Origin: Barthelona sp. PCE
Lineage: Eukaryota; Metamonada: BaSk clade
Direction of reading: 5' to 3'
Length of the DNA: 64,000 nt
Assembly (NCBI GenBank): GCA_040285745.1
Contig: JAUFOR010000003.1
Coordinates: 806,001 to 870,000, forward strand
Shown here: positions 55,446 through 64,000 of the stretch, piece after piece
How the letters are laid out: the number at the start of each line of letters is the position of its first letter
Numbering within the stretch: position 1 is the stretch's first letter
Position numbers and translations under genes: made by a program
Notes under the pieces: model-generated
What the model saw: only the letters and a program-made list of their open reading frames with translations
Databases searched by the model: none
What the model was told of the DNA's origin: nothing

Positions 55446-56606
55446 ATGATATTGAACAAAACTAAAAGCGATTTTCCGTTCACAACCCTATCTATGCTAA
55501 TTCAGATGGACCCAGGCTCCATGGAGGCCTATGTAACCGCCCTTATTTACTTTTTGAACCTAGATGAGTTTCAGGTAAACTTGTCCTCATTTTTGGATGC
55601 AAACTGCATGCATTTCATTAATAGCACCCAGGAATCCAATACCCTGGTACAGGGCCAGATCTTCCATGATTACCAAAACGTTGTTGACGGACTTATTGAT
55701 GCATATTTAAATGAACTTGGAGTTCAACCAGATATGTTTTATGCCAACGTCAGCAACTACTATTTCTACTCCCAAAACCACCAAGTCAAATCGATGATCC
55801 ACCAGGTTATCTCATATCTCTTCAGCGTTGCCGATTTTTCCGCTTTCAAACAAATGATGTTTGTGCGTGCCATATCTATGCAATCTATGGCTATTCAACA
55901 GACTCTGACAGAATACAGGCTGGATAAGACCGAACGCCCATGGTTAATCGACGGAAAATTTGTTGAGCTTGACCCTGATATCGTTACAAACATGACAGAT
56001 CGCGAATTAGAGAGCTATTGTCTCTGTCAAGAGCTTCTTGGCAAGGAAGAGGAGAACAGAAAGATATTAGAAGAACAGCAGGTCGTTGACGATGATGATG
56101 ATGAACCTGATATTGAAGAAGAAGAGGTTGAGATAAAAGAAGAGCCTGAAGAGCCTGAAAAGGAGGAAAATGCTGAAGCTGAGGAAAAGGAACGTATGGA
56201 AGCAATTGCAAAAAGAGTTCTGCACAAGCGCGCTTCGAAGAAGGCTCAATCCAAATTCGGACTCGACGTCACAACAGAGGTTGAGGAAACACCCGAGCCT
56301 GTGCAACCAGTTACCAAACCAGTTACAAAACCAGTTACCAAACCAGTTACAAAACCAGTTACCAAACCAGTTGACTTAGTGCCACTTGAGGATATGGGAT
56401 CTTTAAATGAAACTGGTCCTCAACAGGACGATAACGCTCTCCTGCGCATGTTAGAGGATGATATTGTACTTGATCTTCCCGAAAACAAAAAAATCAAGAA
56501 TAGAGTAATGCCATTTGCGTTTAAGAGCTCACAATTGCCTTCATCGAGTGCGCTAAGCTCAAAGGCACAGGATATCATCAATCACAATCTATTAAAGATG
56601 GAGTAA
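55446..56606 (+). CDS. CFAP36-like BART-domain protein
   Basis: A 386-residue protein. Residues ~20-140 form a BART (ARL2-binding) helical domain: FLNLDEFQVNLSSFLDANCMHFINSTQE, QIFHDYQNVVDGLIDAYLNELGV and a closing helix (FSAFKQMMFVRAISMQ). BART plus a coiled, charged tail is the layout of CFAP36 (CCDC104), which binds ARL3 at the base of cilia. The middle (~205-265) is acidic then basic, with a predicted coiled coil. The stretch PVTK repeated five times follows, encoded by 12-bp units (56307-56366). The C-terminus is polar. ATG at 55446. Confidence 0.72.
   Translation: MILNKTKSDFPFTTLSMLIQMDPGSMEAYVTALIYFLNLDEFQVNLSSFLDANCMHFINSTQESNTLVQGQIFHDYQNVVDGLIDAYLNELGVQPDMFYANVSNYYFYSQNHQVKSMIHQVISYLFSVADFSAFKQMMFVRAISMQSMAIQQTLTEYRLDKTERPWLIDGKFVELDPDIVTNMTDRELESYCLCQELLGKEEENRKILEEQQVVDDDDDEPDIEEEEVEIKEEPEEPEKEENAEAEEKERMEAIAKRVLHKRASKKAQSKFGLDVTTEVEETPEPVQPVTKPVTKPVTKPVTKPVTKPVDLVPLEDMGSLNETGPQQDDNALLRMLEDDIVLDLPENKKIKNRVMPFAFKSSQLPSSSALSSKAQDIINHNLLKME
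56307..56366 (+). repeat. 12-bp tandem coding repeat (5 units, PVTK)
   Basis: Five units alternate CCAGTTACCAAA and CCAGTTACAAAA, giving a 24-bp higher-order period. In-frame length changes would add or remove PVTK units. Confidence 0.95.
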
Positions 56607-56608
56607 AC
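56602..56608 (+). terminator. Probable poly(A) signal AGTAAAC
   Basis: AGTAAAC contains the TAA stop of the CFAP36-like gene. Confidence 0.5.
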
Positions 56609-56642
56609 ACACATTTTAAATTATTTTCTTTACTACACTTAA

Positions 56643-59600
56643 TTAACGATTCATGAGCTGCTGTGTCCACTTTTGCACCTGTCTGCGCACACGATGGTAC
56701 TCATTATCTGGCAATCCAAACATGTTCAAGCACTCCCATGAACATACAGTCTGCCCGTTTCTGAAAAGACGTAATGGAGCACCACGCTCGCGCTTACAGA
56801 CGCAACACGTGCCACGGGGACCTGAGAAATGCTCCCATTTGCGCCACTGGTCTTCAATGAGATAAGCTTGTTTGATGGCGTCTGCTTTTTCAAGACCATG
56901 GTCATAACACTTGCTCAAGAAAAGCAAACGTAACAATCTCTCGTTGTTTTGGCGTTCTTTCTCGAGAGCATACGATCTTGTGATCAAATACGCACACTCC
57001 TTACCGGTGGGGCCCAGATACGGAACATCTTTTGGTGGTGCTGGCTTTCTCCAACACGGAAAGATTGCTTTGAAGTCCATTGGCTCATCACCTTCATCAA
57101 TAATCTTTGGCATAAAGGAGCGCTCGGTTGAAATCAAAAGTTGCTTGGCGAGAGACAGAGCAGTCTCGCGCGTATGTGTAGGTGCAAAGCCACCGTTCCA
57201 CACAAACACAAGTCTACCACAGTCAACTATTGCTGTTCTGCCAGACTCTAAATGTACTTGATGAAAATCGATAATCTCCTCAAGGTACGGCGAGTTGCAA
57301 CGGTACTCCAGTGCGAAGAAACGCGGCTGTGCTGTGGGATCAACAAGATGCCTGGAGTTTGCGTATCTGTCATCTGCATTTTCAAAGAGTTCAAAAACGA
57401 GCTCCTCACCGTCATCAGCCTCCGAAACGACGCACCTCATCTCAATGTTGTCAAGCTCAGCAAAACACTCACCAATCGCACGTGCAACCGTTGATGCCGA
57501 TTCTGAAGCGCCCATTCCATTCCAAACTGAAATCTTCGCCTGACTCGACGTTACACAATAGCAGAACGTGTCCAACAGCAGAAGATCATCATCCTCAGCC
57601 TCGGAGACTGGAGGAACGTCCTGGAAATCAAAAAGAATATACGCACCATTTGAAGCAATCGACTTCTTGTTGAAGGGCACCGCGTAGCCGTGCGCTGTGA
57701 CGGGATCAATGCCCATCACCTTAAACATCATGCGGTGTTGCCCCTCGAGTGTCTTTGAGGCGTAAGGTTCATCATCGTAAACAAGCATTGTGCCTGAGAA
57801 CATCCTTAGGAACTCTCTTGACTCCTGCCCCTCATCCTCGATGTGGACAAATAGGTTATCTGTGTCGAGACCCTGCTCCTCCATGTTATCCTTGATCATA
57901 GGCAGCAGCTGGAAGAAGAATGTGACATAGCACTGGGGTGGAGCCCTCCTACCACGCCAATAGTAGACATGGTACTGTAAAAAGTCGTTCACCAGCTCTA
58001 TAAAGTTAACTACATAGCCACATCTGCTGTTAAATACACCGTGATGCGCTGGCATCACGCTATCAACCTCATTCAAGCGCATAACCTTGTACACCTCCAT
58101 TGAACCGTCTCTTTCATCCTCTTCTATGTCAAGAACTGCCTTGCGGGGCTGCGTCAGTGTCTTCAGCAACTCAGCTTCTTTCTCTTTCCTCTTTTGTTTC
58201 TTCAACTCAGCCAATTTGAGCTCTTCCTCCTCTCGGAGCTTGGCCTCCTCGGCCTCCTTGCGGCGCTCCTCAGCTAATATCTCCTCTTCAACCTCATGCC
58301 AGTCGGAGAAGTACATCTTAAACAGTGGATCTTCGGCGCGCGCCACCATTTTGATTACCTCAAGATCACTGAGTTCCAGGGGCATGTTCTGCTCCTCCCT
58401 CTCCGCTGCTACGACGTCTGATAGCTCTGTCGCAATGTTCACCATGCCGCCCTTCAGCCAATCATAAGCGAATCTTCCAAGCCACACAAACATGCACCAG
58501 CCTGTGCTCAACACGTAGCACTTATTGTTATCGAGCGTGCGCCTGGATATCTCAACCTCATCACAGTTGAGCTCTCCCTCCTCCTCATCAAAATCAACTT
58601 GATACAGTCGGATAAGAGACTTCATGTTTGCCTCAAAATCCTCATCAGAAATCTTCAGGTTGAACGGGATTCCACCTGCAGCGCCCCCGATAACCTCGAC
58701 AAACTCTCCTGCATAACGATCAATCGTGGTAACCTTAGGTTGGTTGGCTCTCCCCTTTGATATTGTCTGTGCAACGTCAAATGCATGTGTTTTCGCAGCA
58801 AAGGAGCAACCAAACGGTGTGTACAGCCAAACGTGATCCCATGTATCTACCACAAAAGCATCTTTTCTCGTCAGGCTCTTTCTGTTCATCTCCACCTCTA
58901 TAATATGCGCGCTCTTGCTTCCCTTCGACAGGAACAAGCGCGGGTTTCGATCAAGCCTACCGCTCTTCAGCACAGGAACGGGATCGCCTTCCTCAACTGT
59001 GAATTCACAAAGCATGCTATCTAGTTGGTTCAGTGATTCATAATGCTCAAATGAGCTGGCACCGAACTTGCCCTTCAGCAGACCAGCGTAGTGATAGCCA
59101 GCGGCCTGGTATGGCTTCTGTGAATGTTCACCCATGAGTAATACGACTCGAAACACCATTTCCTCTGGATCGTCTCCGTAGCTCAGAACAACAAGGTATA
59201 CCTGATTCGTTTTGAAGATCCAGTCGAACTCGAGTTCGTTGGTCGGGTCTGCAAGTAACTTTAGCGAGAAAGATTCAATGGTGTAGATGGTTGTACCTGC
59301 TTCTTCAATGTCAAAATCGATAGCGTCATCTTCGTCATCATCACTCTCCTCCTCGTACTCGCTCTCTTCCTCTTCTTCCCCTTTTTCCTCTTCTTCCTCT
59401 TCTTCCCCTTCTTCCTCTTCTTCCTCTTCTTCCTCTTCTTCCTCTTCTTCTTCAAGAGCTTCTTCAAGAGCTTCTTCAGGGACTGGTTCTTCTTCTTCAG
59501 GGACTGGTTCTTCTTCTTCAAGAGTTTCAGGAACTGGTTCTTCAACCTCATTCTCGGCCTCAGCTTCGTCAACAACTGGTACTAACTCCACCTGCTCAAT

Positions 59601-60071
59601 GATATCTTTCACAACTGCTTCAACCAACTCTTCCACTACTTCTTCCTCGGGTTCTTCCTCTGCTTCCTCCTCAAATGCAGCTTCCTCCACTTCAATATCA
59701 ACTTCTTTAACAGAAACGACATCAAGTAATGGATTTGGAATTTCCGGTACTGGAGATGGAGTTCGGGGCTCTGTGGGTGGCGGTGAAACGCCCTCAACTA
59801 ATAAAGATTCAAATGCTGCACGCCATCCATTAAAATTGGTTTCATTACAAAATACCGTCACGCTAACGCTCGTTGCATTAAGCTTAATCGGTATCTTGTT
59901 TCCTGTTGGGTTGTCTGGGACAATAAATGTCAAATTGTCAAGCAAATGTGTAGCGATAGGTGGTGCATGATCGTTTTCTTGCTCAAAAAACATAAGATAT
60001 GGGCCCGCAAGCACACTATAATACGATGAAGTCGAGAAAAACCCGCTTTTAACACTTAGGAATCCTCGCAT
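56643..60071 (-). CDS. PH-domain and gelsolin/villin-repeat protein
   Basis: A 1142-residue protein. The N-terminal ~95 residues form a PH-like domain (RGFLSVKSGFF...YYSVLAGPYLMFFEQEN...FNGWRAAFESLL). A ~160-residue acidic region with a long glutamate run follows. About five gelsolin-like domains come next, marked by FDWIFKTNQVYLVVLSYG...YHYAGLLKGKFGAS, LSTGWCMFVWLGRFA, VYKVMRLNEVDSVMPAHHGVFNSRCGYVV and RTAIVDCGRLVFVWNGG. Between them lies a Lys/Glu coiled coil. The C-terminal ~50 residues hold CCVCKRERGAP...TVCSWECLNMFG, a possible zinc knuckle. It is probably an actin-severing or bundling protein at membranes. ATG 60071; the longer frame starts with TTG. Confidence 0.7.
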   Translation of the reverse strand: MRGFLSVKSGFFSTSSYYSVLAGPYLMFFEQENDHAPPIATHLLDNLTFIVPDNPTGNKIPIKLNATSVSVTVFCNETNFNGWRAAFESLLVEGVSPPPTEPRTPSPVPEIPNPLLDVVSVKEVDIEVEEAAFEEEAEEEPEEEVVEELVEAVVKDIIEQVELVPVVDEAEAENEVEEPVPETLEEEEPVPEEEEPVPEEALEEALEEEEEEEEEEEEEEEGEEEEEEEKGEEEEESEYEEESDDDEDDAIDFDIEEAGTTIYTIESFSLKLLADPTNELEFDWIFKTNQVYLVVLSYGDDPEEMVFRVVLLMGEHSQKPYQAAGYHYAGLLKGKFGASSFEHYESLNQLDSMLCEFTVEEGDPVPVLKSGRLDRNPRLFLSKGSKSAHIIEVEMNRKSLTRKDAFVVDTWDHVWLYTPFGCSFAAKTHAFDVAQTISKGRANQPKVTTIDRYAGEFVEVIGGAAGGIPFNLKISDEDFEANMKSLIRLYQVDFDEEEGELNCDEVEISRRTLDNNKCYVLSTGWCMFVWLGRFAYDWLKGGMVNIATELSDVVAAEREEQNMPLELSDLEVIKMVARAEDPLFKMYFSDWHEVEEEILAEERRKEAEEAKLREEEELKLAELKKQKRKEKEAELLKTLTQPRKAVLDIEEDERDGSMEVYKVMRLNEVDSVMPAHHGVFNSRCGYVVNFIELVNDFLQYHVYYWRGRRAPPQCYVTFFFQLLPMIKDNMEEQGLDTDNLFVHIEDEGQESREFLRMFSGTMLVYDDEPYASKTLEGQHRMMFKVMGIDPVTAHGYAVPFNKKSIASNGAYILFDFQDVPPVSEAEDDDLLLLDTFCYCVTSSQAKISVWNGMGASESASTVARAIGECFAELDNIEMRCVVSEADDGEELVFELFENADDRYANSRHLVDPTAQPRFFALEYRCNSPYLEEIIDFHQVHLESGRTAIVDCGRLVFVWNGGFAPTHTRETALSLAKQLLISTERSFMPKIIDEGDEPMDFKAIFPCWRKPAPPKDVPYLGPTGKECAYLITRSYALEKERQNNERLLRLLFLSKCYDHGLEKADAIKQAYLIEDQWRKWEHFSGPRGTCCVCKRERGAPLRLFRNGQTVCSWECLNMFGLPDNEYHRVRRQVQKWTQQLMNR
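59340..59475 (-). repeat. Poly-glutamate coding tract
   Basis: GAG/GAA-rich low-complexity run in the PH-gelsolin gene. It creates long false open frames rich in Ser or Lys on other frames. Confidence 0.9.
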
Positions 60072-60366
60072 CGTTGAAAAAAAGAACAATAATCATAAAC
60101 AGACATCACGCGAAAAATATCTATGATCACAGAAGATCTGGAGAATATATATCCACCAAATGCAAGTAAGGCCGACAAAAATCAATCCTACGCAATTTAT
60201 CAGTAATTGGGTCATGACTTTGGATTTTTTTCTAACACAGTTTGGAAAATGTGTTTCACGCCTTGTTTTAGAGCACATGTGAAAAATGAACTGTCTAAAG
60301 TATCACTTTCCACTTTTCTCCCCCATATCTTCAACAACACCATCTCAACCCTTTTGAACACTTGCA

Positions 60367-61146
60367 ATGAGTCATGCAAAGCACAGATATGATGATATGA
60401 TGATCAGTATACTGCATGAGCTGCAAAAAGATATTGATATTCTAATCCAAAAAACGCCAGAGCCACAATATTTTGAGCATAACAGCAATGAATTCAGCTC
60501 CTTTATCAATGAAGCAGGTTTATTAGCTGAAAAAATGCATTTGTTTCAAGCTGTTGTTAGAACCCGTAGTTTATTCCCAATATCAAACAATGAACAACAG
60601 ACACCGTTCTCTTATCCCAAGCCACCAGCTTTCGAATTCGATAAATCTAGCAGTAGACCAGCTTATGATAGGTCTGCAAGCAGACCAATCTACGATAATG
60701 CCAGTAATGCCACATATTCAACACATAGCAATCCGCCTGTTGCGCAACCGGTTAATCCAGATGTAGAGGAAAGTTTTAGCACGTATATCTCAGATCCAGC
60801 AATTAATGCATCCCCTAATAAGGATATTTATTATGTTTGTCAAATTGAGATGCAAAACTTGTTGAATAATGATCCTTTTAAGAACTTTTATGATTTGGCA
60901 TCAAATGTAGAACACGTACAACCAAGTTATTGGCAGAAATTAATGGAATATTGTCAAGCTCTTGGTTTACCTAATCCAACTACCAAATATGCTCAATTAG
61001 GTCCAGTAGGGTTCAGATTAGAATTATCACATCCTAATATGAAGTTTAGGGTGTATGCAATTGCAAGAACAAAAAAATTAGCGAAAAAGTTGGGTGCTTG
61101 GATTTTGTATGAACAAAAGCATCGATTTGCTGGTTTCCAACTTTAG
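60367..61146 (+). CDS. Double-stranded RNA-binding domain protein
   Basis: A 259-residue protein. Residues ~187-255 fit a dsRBD: YWQKLMEYCQALGLPNPTTKY (helix 1 with conserved LxEYCQ), LGPVGFRLELSHPNMKFRVYAIA (three strands), then RTKKLAKKLGAWILYEQK (helix 2 with the KKxAK RNA-contact motif). The N-terminal 180 residues are helical then Ser/Pro/Tyr-rich and probably disordered, with short repeats (SSRPAYDRSASRPIYDNAS). It may bind structured RNA; no catalytic domain is present, so it is not Dicer, Drosha or ADAR. ATG at 60367. Confidence 0.65.
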   Translation: MSHAKHRYDDMMISILHELQKDIDILIQKTPEPQYFEHNSNEFSSFINEAGLLAEKMHLFQAVVRTRSLFPISNNEQQTPFSYPKPPAFEFDKSSSRPAYDRSASRPIYDNASNATYSTHSNPPVAQPVNPDVEESFSTYISDPAINASPNKDIYYVCQIEMQNLLNNDPFKNFYDLASNVEHVQPSYWQKLMEYCQALGLPNPTTKYAQLGPVGFRLELSHPNMKFRVYAIARTKKLAKKLGAWILYEQKHRFAGFQL

Positions 61147-61357
61147 TGTTCTTTTCTTGTTCGAGATATATTTGACAGTATTATATGTTGAATTTATGCA
61201 TAAGCAAATGAAACAGTTGACTGTTTTTGTTTATGCACATATTTGACATATAATACTTATCACTGTGCGTATCTATATGTTATTAAATTTGTCAATAAAC
61301 AATAATGTTAACTCATATTTACACTTATCATTTTTTTCATCATTACAATCCAATTTT

Positions 61358-62503
61358 ATGGATGAAGAGGGCCTTGACCGGATCATAAATGCAATTTTAC
61401 CCAGTTTAACACTCGAAAGTTTCAGGAATCTCACTCTTTCATCACCAAAAATTGGTAAACGTCTTCTTTTTTTTGCTTGGGCGCTTCCTGCATGGGAATC
61501 GACTGTTCCTCTTCCACGTGCACTGCTGAAGCATAACTACCTTACTCATTTCTCTATATGTGCCAAAATTACCGAATTTCAGCCCAATCGTGACATTATT
61601 TTTCCATTTCCACATCAAGTCCTCCGTATAAAGCCGTTTGTCTCTGGGGACAGCTCTCTATTGGTCACACCTGCTTCGTTCTTTGTGTATAACTATAGAA
61701 TGGGTGTATTCCAGCCCATTGATTTTTTGACGGCGCAGGAGCTTTCAAAGAAGACAAGAATTATCCGCGGCGTCGTAGCGTCCCCCAACGGAACGCGTAC
61801 ACTGTTCGATACGGGAACAGGACACTTTTATTTGAAGAACGGTGAGCGTATCTCTACAAACAGCCGAATCATTTCTTTTCTGACAAAAAAACGAGTTATT
61901 CTTCACGAAAACGGTGTGTTAAGTGTCCGAGAGCTGTATAAAGCGAACAGGTTCTTTTCATGTCTTTTAGATCACAAATTGTTGCAAAAGAGAGTGTATG
62001 TTTCTCAACCTGTTGTTTGGATCGCAGATGATAACTGTATCTGGTGTGTAGATGTGGAAGCGGCCCCGGTGAGGTTCAAGACAGCTCTTGGTATACACGA
62101 TAGAATTGTTACAGCTTCGGAATGGGGTTGTCTTGTTGAAATTGATGACAGTTTTATTTTTTTGAGGCGTACCGCCCAAGACCTAACCTTAGATTTTTCC
62201 GTCGTTCACACGTGCTACTCTGCTGCCGTGGGTGTCGCAGCGCTGCTCAGTGATTCTGATGTTTATTTCGTTTCTGCAACAAGCGATGTCGTAATTGGCC
62301 CACAACTTCCCCACCTCATGTATGAAAAAGTGGTACTGCTGGCCAGCGGCATTGTCTTTGCGTATACTGGAAGCAGTGTAATTGTCTGTTATGGCGATAG
62401 CTTGTATGTTTTGGAAGACTACGTGTATACTGCCATTCACAAAATATCAGATTGTTGCTGCGCCTTAGAAACTGAAGATATTATACGTTTTGTGTCCTTC
62501 TAA
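61358..62503 (+). CDS. F-box-like, beta-propeller-like protein, unknown function
   Basis: A 381-residue protein. The first ~45 residues (LDRIINAILPSLTLESFRNLTLSSPKIGKRLLFFAW) have the helix pattern of a degenerate F-box, though without a clear LPxE core. The rest is rich in beta strands with repeated hydrophobic edges (SSLLVTPASFFVYNYRMG, RTLFDTGTGHFYLKNG, DSFIFLRRTAQDLTL) and could form a beta-propeller for substrate binding. No orthologue is recognised. ATG at 61358 is used; an upstream AT-rich extension begins with GTG and is rejected. Confidence 0.5.
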   Translation: MDEEGLDRIINAILPSLTLESFRNLTLSSPKIGKRLLFFAWALPAWESTVPLPRALLKHNYLTHFSICAKITEFQPNRDIIFPFPHQVLRIKPFVSGDSSLLVTPASFFVYNYRMGVFQPIDFLTAQELSKKTRIIRGVVASPNGTRTLFDTGTGHFYLKNGERISTNSRIISFLTKKRVILHENGVLSVRELYKANRFFSCLLDHKLLQKRVYVSQPVVWIADDNCIWCVDVEAAPVRFKTALGIHDRIVTASEWGCLVEIDDSFIFLRRTAQDLTLDFSVVHTCYSAAVGVAALLSDSDVYFVSATSDVVIGPQLPHLMYEKVVLLASGIVFAYTGSSVIVCYGDSLYVLEDYVYTAIHKISDCCCALETEDIIRFVSF

Positions 62504-62955
62504 GCATCAAATACAAAGTCAGATTTTTGAGCTTTTTTTTAGAAACCCACTGAAACAGCAATAAAACTGAAACTGAAACTGAAACTGAAAGGGGGTGTTT
62601 TTCCACCAAATGATATTGTGCACTGTACAAGTACTATCACAGAAAAAATCTCAGAATAGTAAATAAATTTTTTGAAATCTTGTAATGTTGAGATATATGC
62701 TCTTCTGCATGGTAACCGAACTGAAAACTTTATGGTTAGTGATGTCGAAGCTAAAATTTTTAAATCTCACTTCAGTAGGACAAAAGAATTGATTAGGCTC
62801 ATGACCACCTTTTTTCCCGATTCCAACTTGCTAAAGAAATGGGTAATCTTTCGTCAAACATCTTTGTTATTTTGAAAAAGTAGGAAAGCATCCCAATTAA
62901 AAGTTCCTTGTTTTACGTTTTTCAAACTCTTTTATTCTTATTTTTTACATTTTTG
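62504..62955. other. Intergenic, 452 bp, with orphan open frame
   Basis: Holds a (AAACTG)x4 repeat (62564-62587) and a plus-strand open frame at 62663-62875 that has no ATG at its start. It reads FLKSCNVEIYALLHGN, then TENFMVSDVEAKIFKSHF. A 5' exon (ATG 62610, donor GTACTA, acceptor before ATATATG) keeps the frame but lacks a good branch point. It may be a short spliced gene, a pseudogene or chance. I see no RNA gene. Confidence 0.35.
62564..62587 (+). repeat. (AAACTG)x4 microsatellite
   Basis: Four perfect hexamer copies in the gap before the NhaD gene. Confidence 0.95.
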
Positions 62956-64000
62956 ATGTCTGGAACAACAGAAACCTTTATATCTCATCCGCTTGGAATT
63001 CTCACAGTTATTTTATTCGCTATTGGACTTGTGTTTGTCATTTTAGAAGAGATAACACATATTAAGAAGAGTAAGGTCCTCATGGTTACCTCAGGACTGT
63101 CCTGGTTGCTTGTAGCAATCAAATTCGATGGAAAAAAAACAGATGATGGACACTCATGGGTAGCACACTCAATCGAAGAGTATTTAGTGGAATACACCCA
63201 GCTTTTCTTGTTTTTATTAGCAGCAATGACTTTTGTGAACGCAATGAGCTCTCTTGGACTTTTCAATTTTCTCCGTGAGTGGATCATTAACAAACGTCTA
63301 AAGAAGCGCGCTATGTTCTGGCTCACGGGCTGTGCAGCCTTTCTGCTCTCACCCATTGCCGACAACCTGACCACCGCGCTCATACTTGGTGAGACTTTGG
63401 CCAACATTGGTGGTATCGTTACCGGACACCAGTCTGACTCTGATTCTGACTTCATCCACGACCTGGGTATTCCCCAGGAGAAGGTTCAGCAGATATGCAA
63501 GGACTTTGGAATACAATACGAAGGCGAAGAGGACACCTTGTCGGAGGATGATCCTATTGTTCTTGCATTCAGCCCCGGCATCGAGCTTAAGTCTGATGGA
63601 GAAAACTCGCCTAACATCCGTTATGATGCGTCATTCGACTACGAAGCAGGTACCTCTCGTGAGTTCGAGCTGCAGTCTCCGTCACCATCTCTCAGCATCA
63701 GTGTTACTGATTCAAACATGCTTAACCTCAACATCCCCTCTGCACTCCGCAAGTCATCATCATGCCCACCTAACACAATGACGGATCACCTATTCGACAC
63801 TGCGAAGATGAAGACGCTCGAAATGATCAAGGATGAGCGTGCAGCCGATAATAAGTTCGTAGCAGCTGCCATCTCCAACGTCGTCATCGCGGCGAATGCA
63901 GGAGGTGCTTTTTCACCGTTTGGTGACGTTACAACTCTAATGGTATGGCAAGCCCAAAAAGCGTCATTCACAGAGTTTTTCGCACTAATTCTTCCTTCGC
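62956..64000 (+). CDS. NhaD-type Na+/H+ antiporter, 3' end beyond window
   Basis: The first 348 codons of an ion-transporter-superfamily antiporter. Hydrophobic helices appear at about 12-28, 35-50, 75-95, 108-124 and 128-150. The core motif PIADNLTTALILGE (~135-150) and NVVIAANAGGAFSPFGDVTTLMVWQ (~305-335) are NhaD hallmarks; the paired unwound helices there bind Na+ and H+. In bacterial and plant NhaD these two motifs are separated by ~25 residues. Here ~130 extra residues (about 158-285), acidic and rich in Ser/Asp, lie between them in one open frame with no intron signal. It probably exports Na+ at the plasma or vacuolar membrane. The gene runs off the window end. Confidence 0.88.
   Translation, partial: MSGTTETFISHPLGILTVILFAIGLVFVILEEITHIKKSKVLMVTSGLSWLLVAIKFDGKKTDDGHSWVAHSIEEYLVEYTQLFLFLLAAMTFVNAMSSLGLFNFLREWIINKRLKKRAMFWLTGCAAFLLSPIADNLTTALILGETLANIGGIVTGHQSDSDSDFIHDLGIPQEKVQQICKDFGIQYEGEEDTLSEDDPIVLAFSPGIELKSDGENSPNIRYDASFDYEAGTSREFELQSPSPSLSISVTDSNMLNLNIPSALRKSSSCPPNTMTDHLFDTAKMKTLEMIKDERAADNKFVAAAISNVVIAANAGGAFSPFGDVTTLMVWQAQKASFTEFFALILPS

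Noticed and set aside
56307-56366. CRISPR-like regular repeats
   Set aside because: Directly adjoining 12-bp coding units without spacers, in a eukaryotic gene.
59287-59970. 227-codon Ser-rich plus-strand ORF
   Set aside because: Antisense of the poly-glutamate tract in the PH-gelsolin gene.

Overview
The window is nuclear DNA of a small-genome, flagellated, heterotrophic eukaryotic microbe. About 47 protein genes lie in 64 kb on both strands. Intergenic gaps are usually 30-300 bp, and neighbouring convergent genes end 1-8 bp apart or even overlap. TAA, TAG and TGA are all used as stops, so the genetic code is standard. Four genes carry a clear intron each (39, 42, 75 and 196 nt). The donors are GTATGT, GTATGG, GTATTA or GTATGA, and a CTAAC-like branch point sits 6 nt before the acceptor end. 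At least nine genes have AGTAAAY at or just after the stop codon, like the Giardia poly(A) signal. Together these traits suggest a metamonad, perhaps a free-living fornicate of the Carpediemonas kind. That placement is an inference.

Layout. 1-9 kb: MYND protein (cut by the window edge), Arf-like GTPase, TBC protein, Rab28, MCM3 and IFT46. 9-18 kb: LisH/HEAT protein, FEN1, a secreted protein, exocyst Sec10, an unusual helicase-like membrane protein and eEF1B. 19-30 kb: two near-identical histone H2B genes in inverted orientation enclose SRP9, a coiled-coil protein, a Plus-3/AT-hook protein, a basic protein, MKS1, eS8, an arrestin-fold protein and the XPF nuclease. 30-42 kb: ERH, a COPI-associated protein, alpha-SNAP, a double ADF-H protein, uS13, an M3 peptidase, RPN8, a secreted protein and a MORN/IQ flagellar protein. 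42-55 kb: RNase H2 subunit B, a bacterial-type DUF1343 (NamZ) domain fused to an alpha/beta hydrolase, VPS16, an AGC kinase, a WD40-like protein, a CDK, IFT70 and eL19. 55-64 kb: a CFAP36/BART protein, a PH-gelsolin protein, a dsRBD protein, an F-box-like protein and an NhaD antiporter running off the end.

Genes are mixed by function, with no operons. Themes recur: cilium building (IFT46, IFT70, MKS1, Rab28, MORN/IQ protein, CFAP36), membrane traffic (Sec10, VPS16, alpha-SNAP, Arf-like, TBC, COPI-associated), DNA replication and repair (MCM3, FEN1, XPF, RNase H2B), translation and protein targeting (eS8, uS13, eL19, eEF1B, SRP9) and actin regulation (double ADF-H, PH-gelsolin).

The items most worth a second look are the NamZ-hydrolase fusion, the H2B inverted repeat with an acidic H2B tail, the degenerate helicase-like domain on an eight-helix membrane protein, the NhaD with a large inserted loop, the Plus-3/AT-hook protein and the tiny 5'-biased introns.
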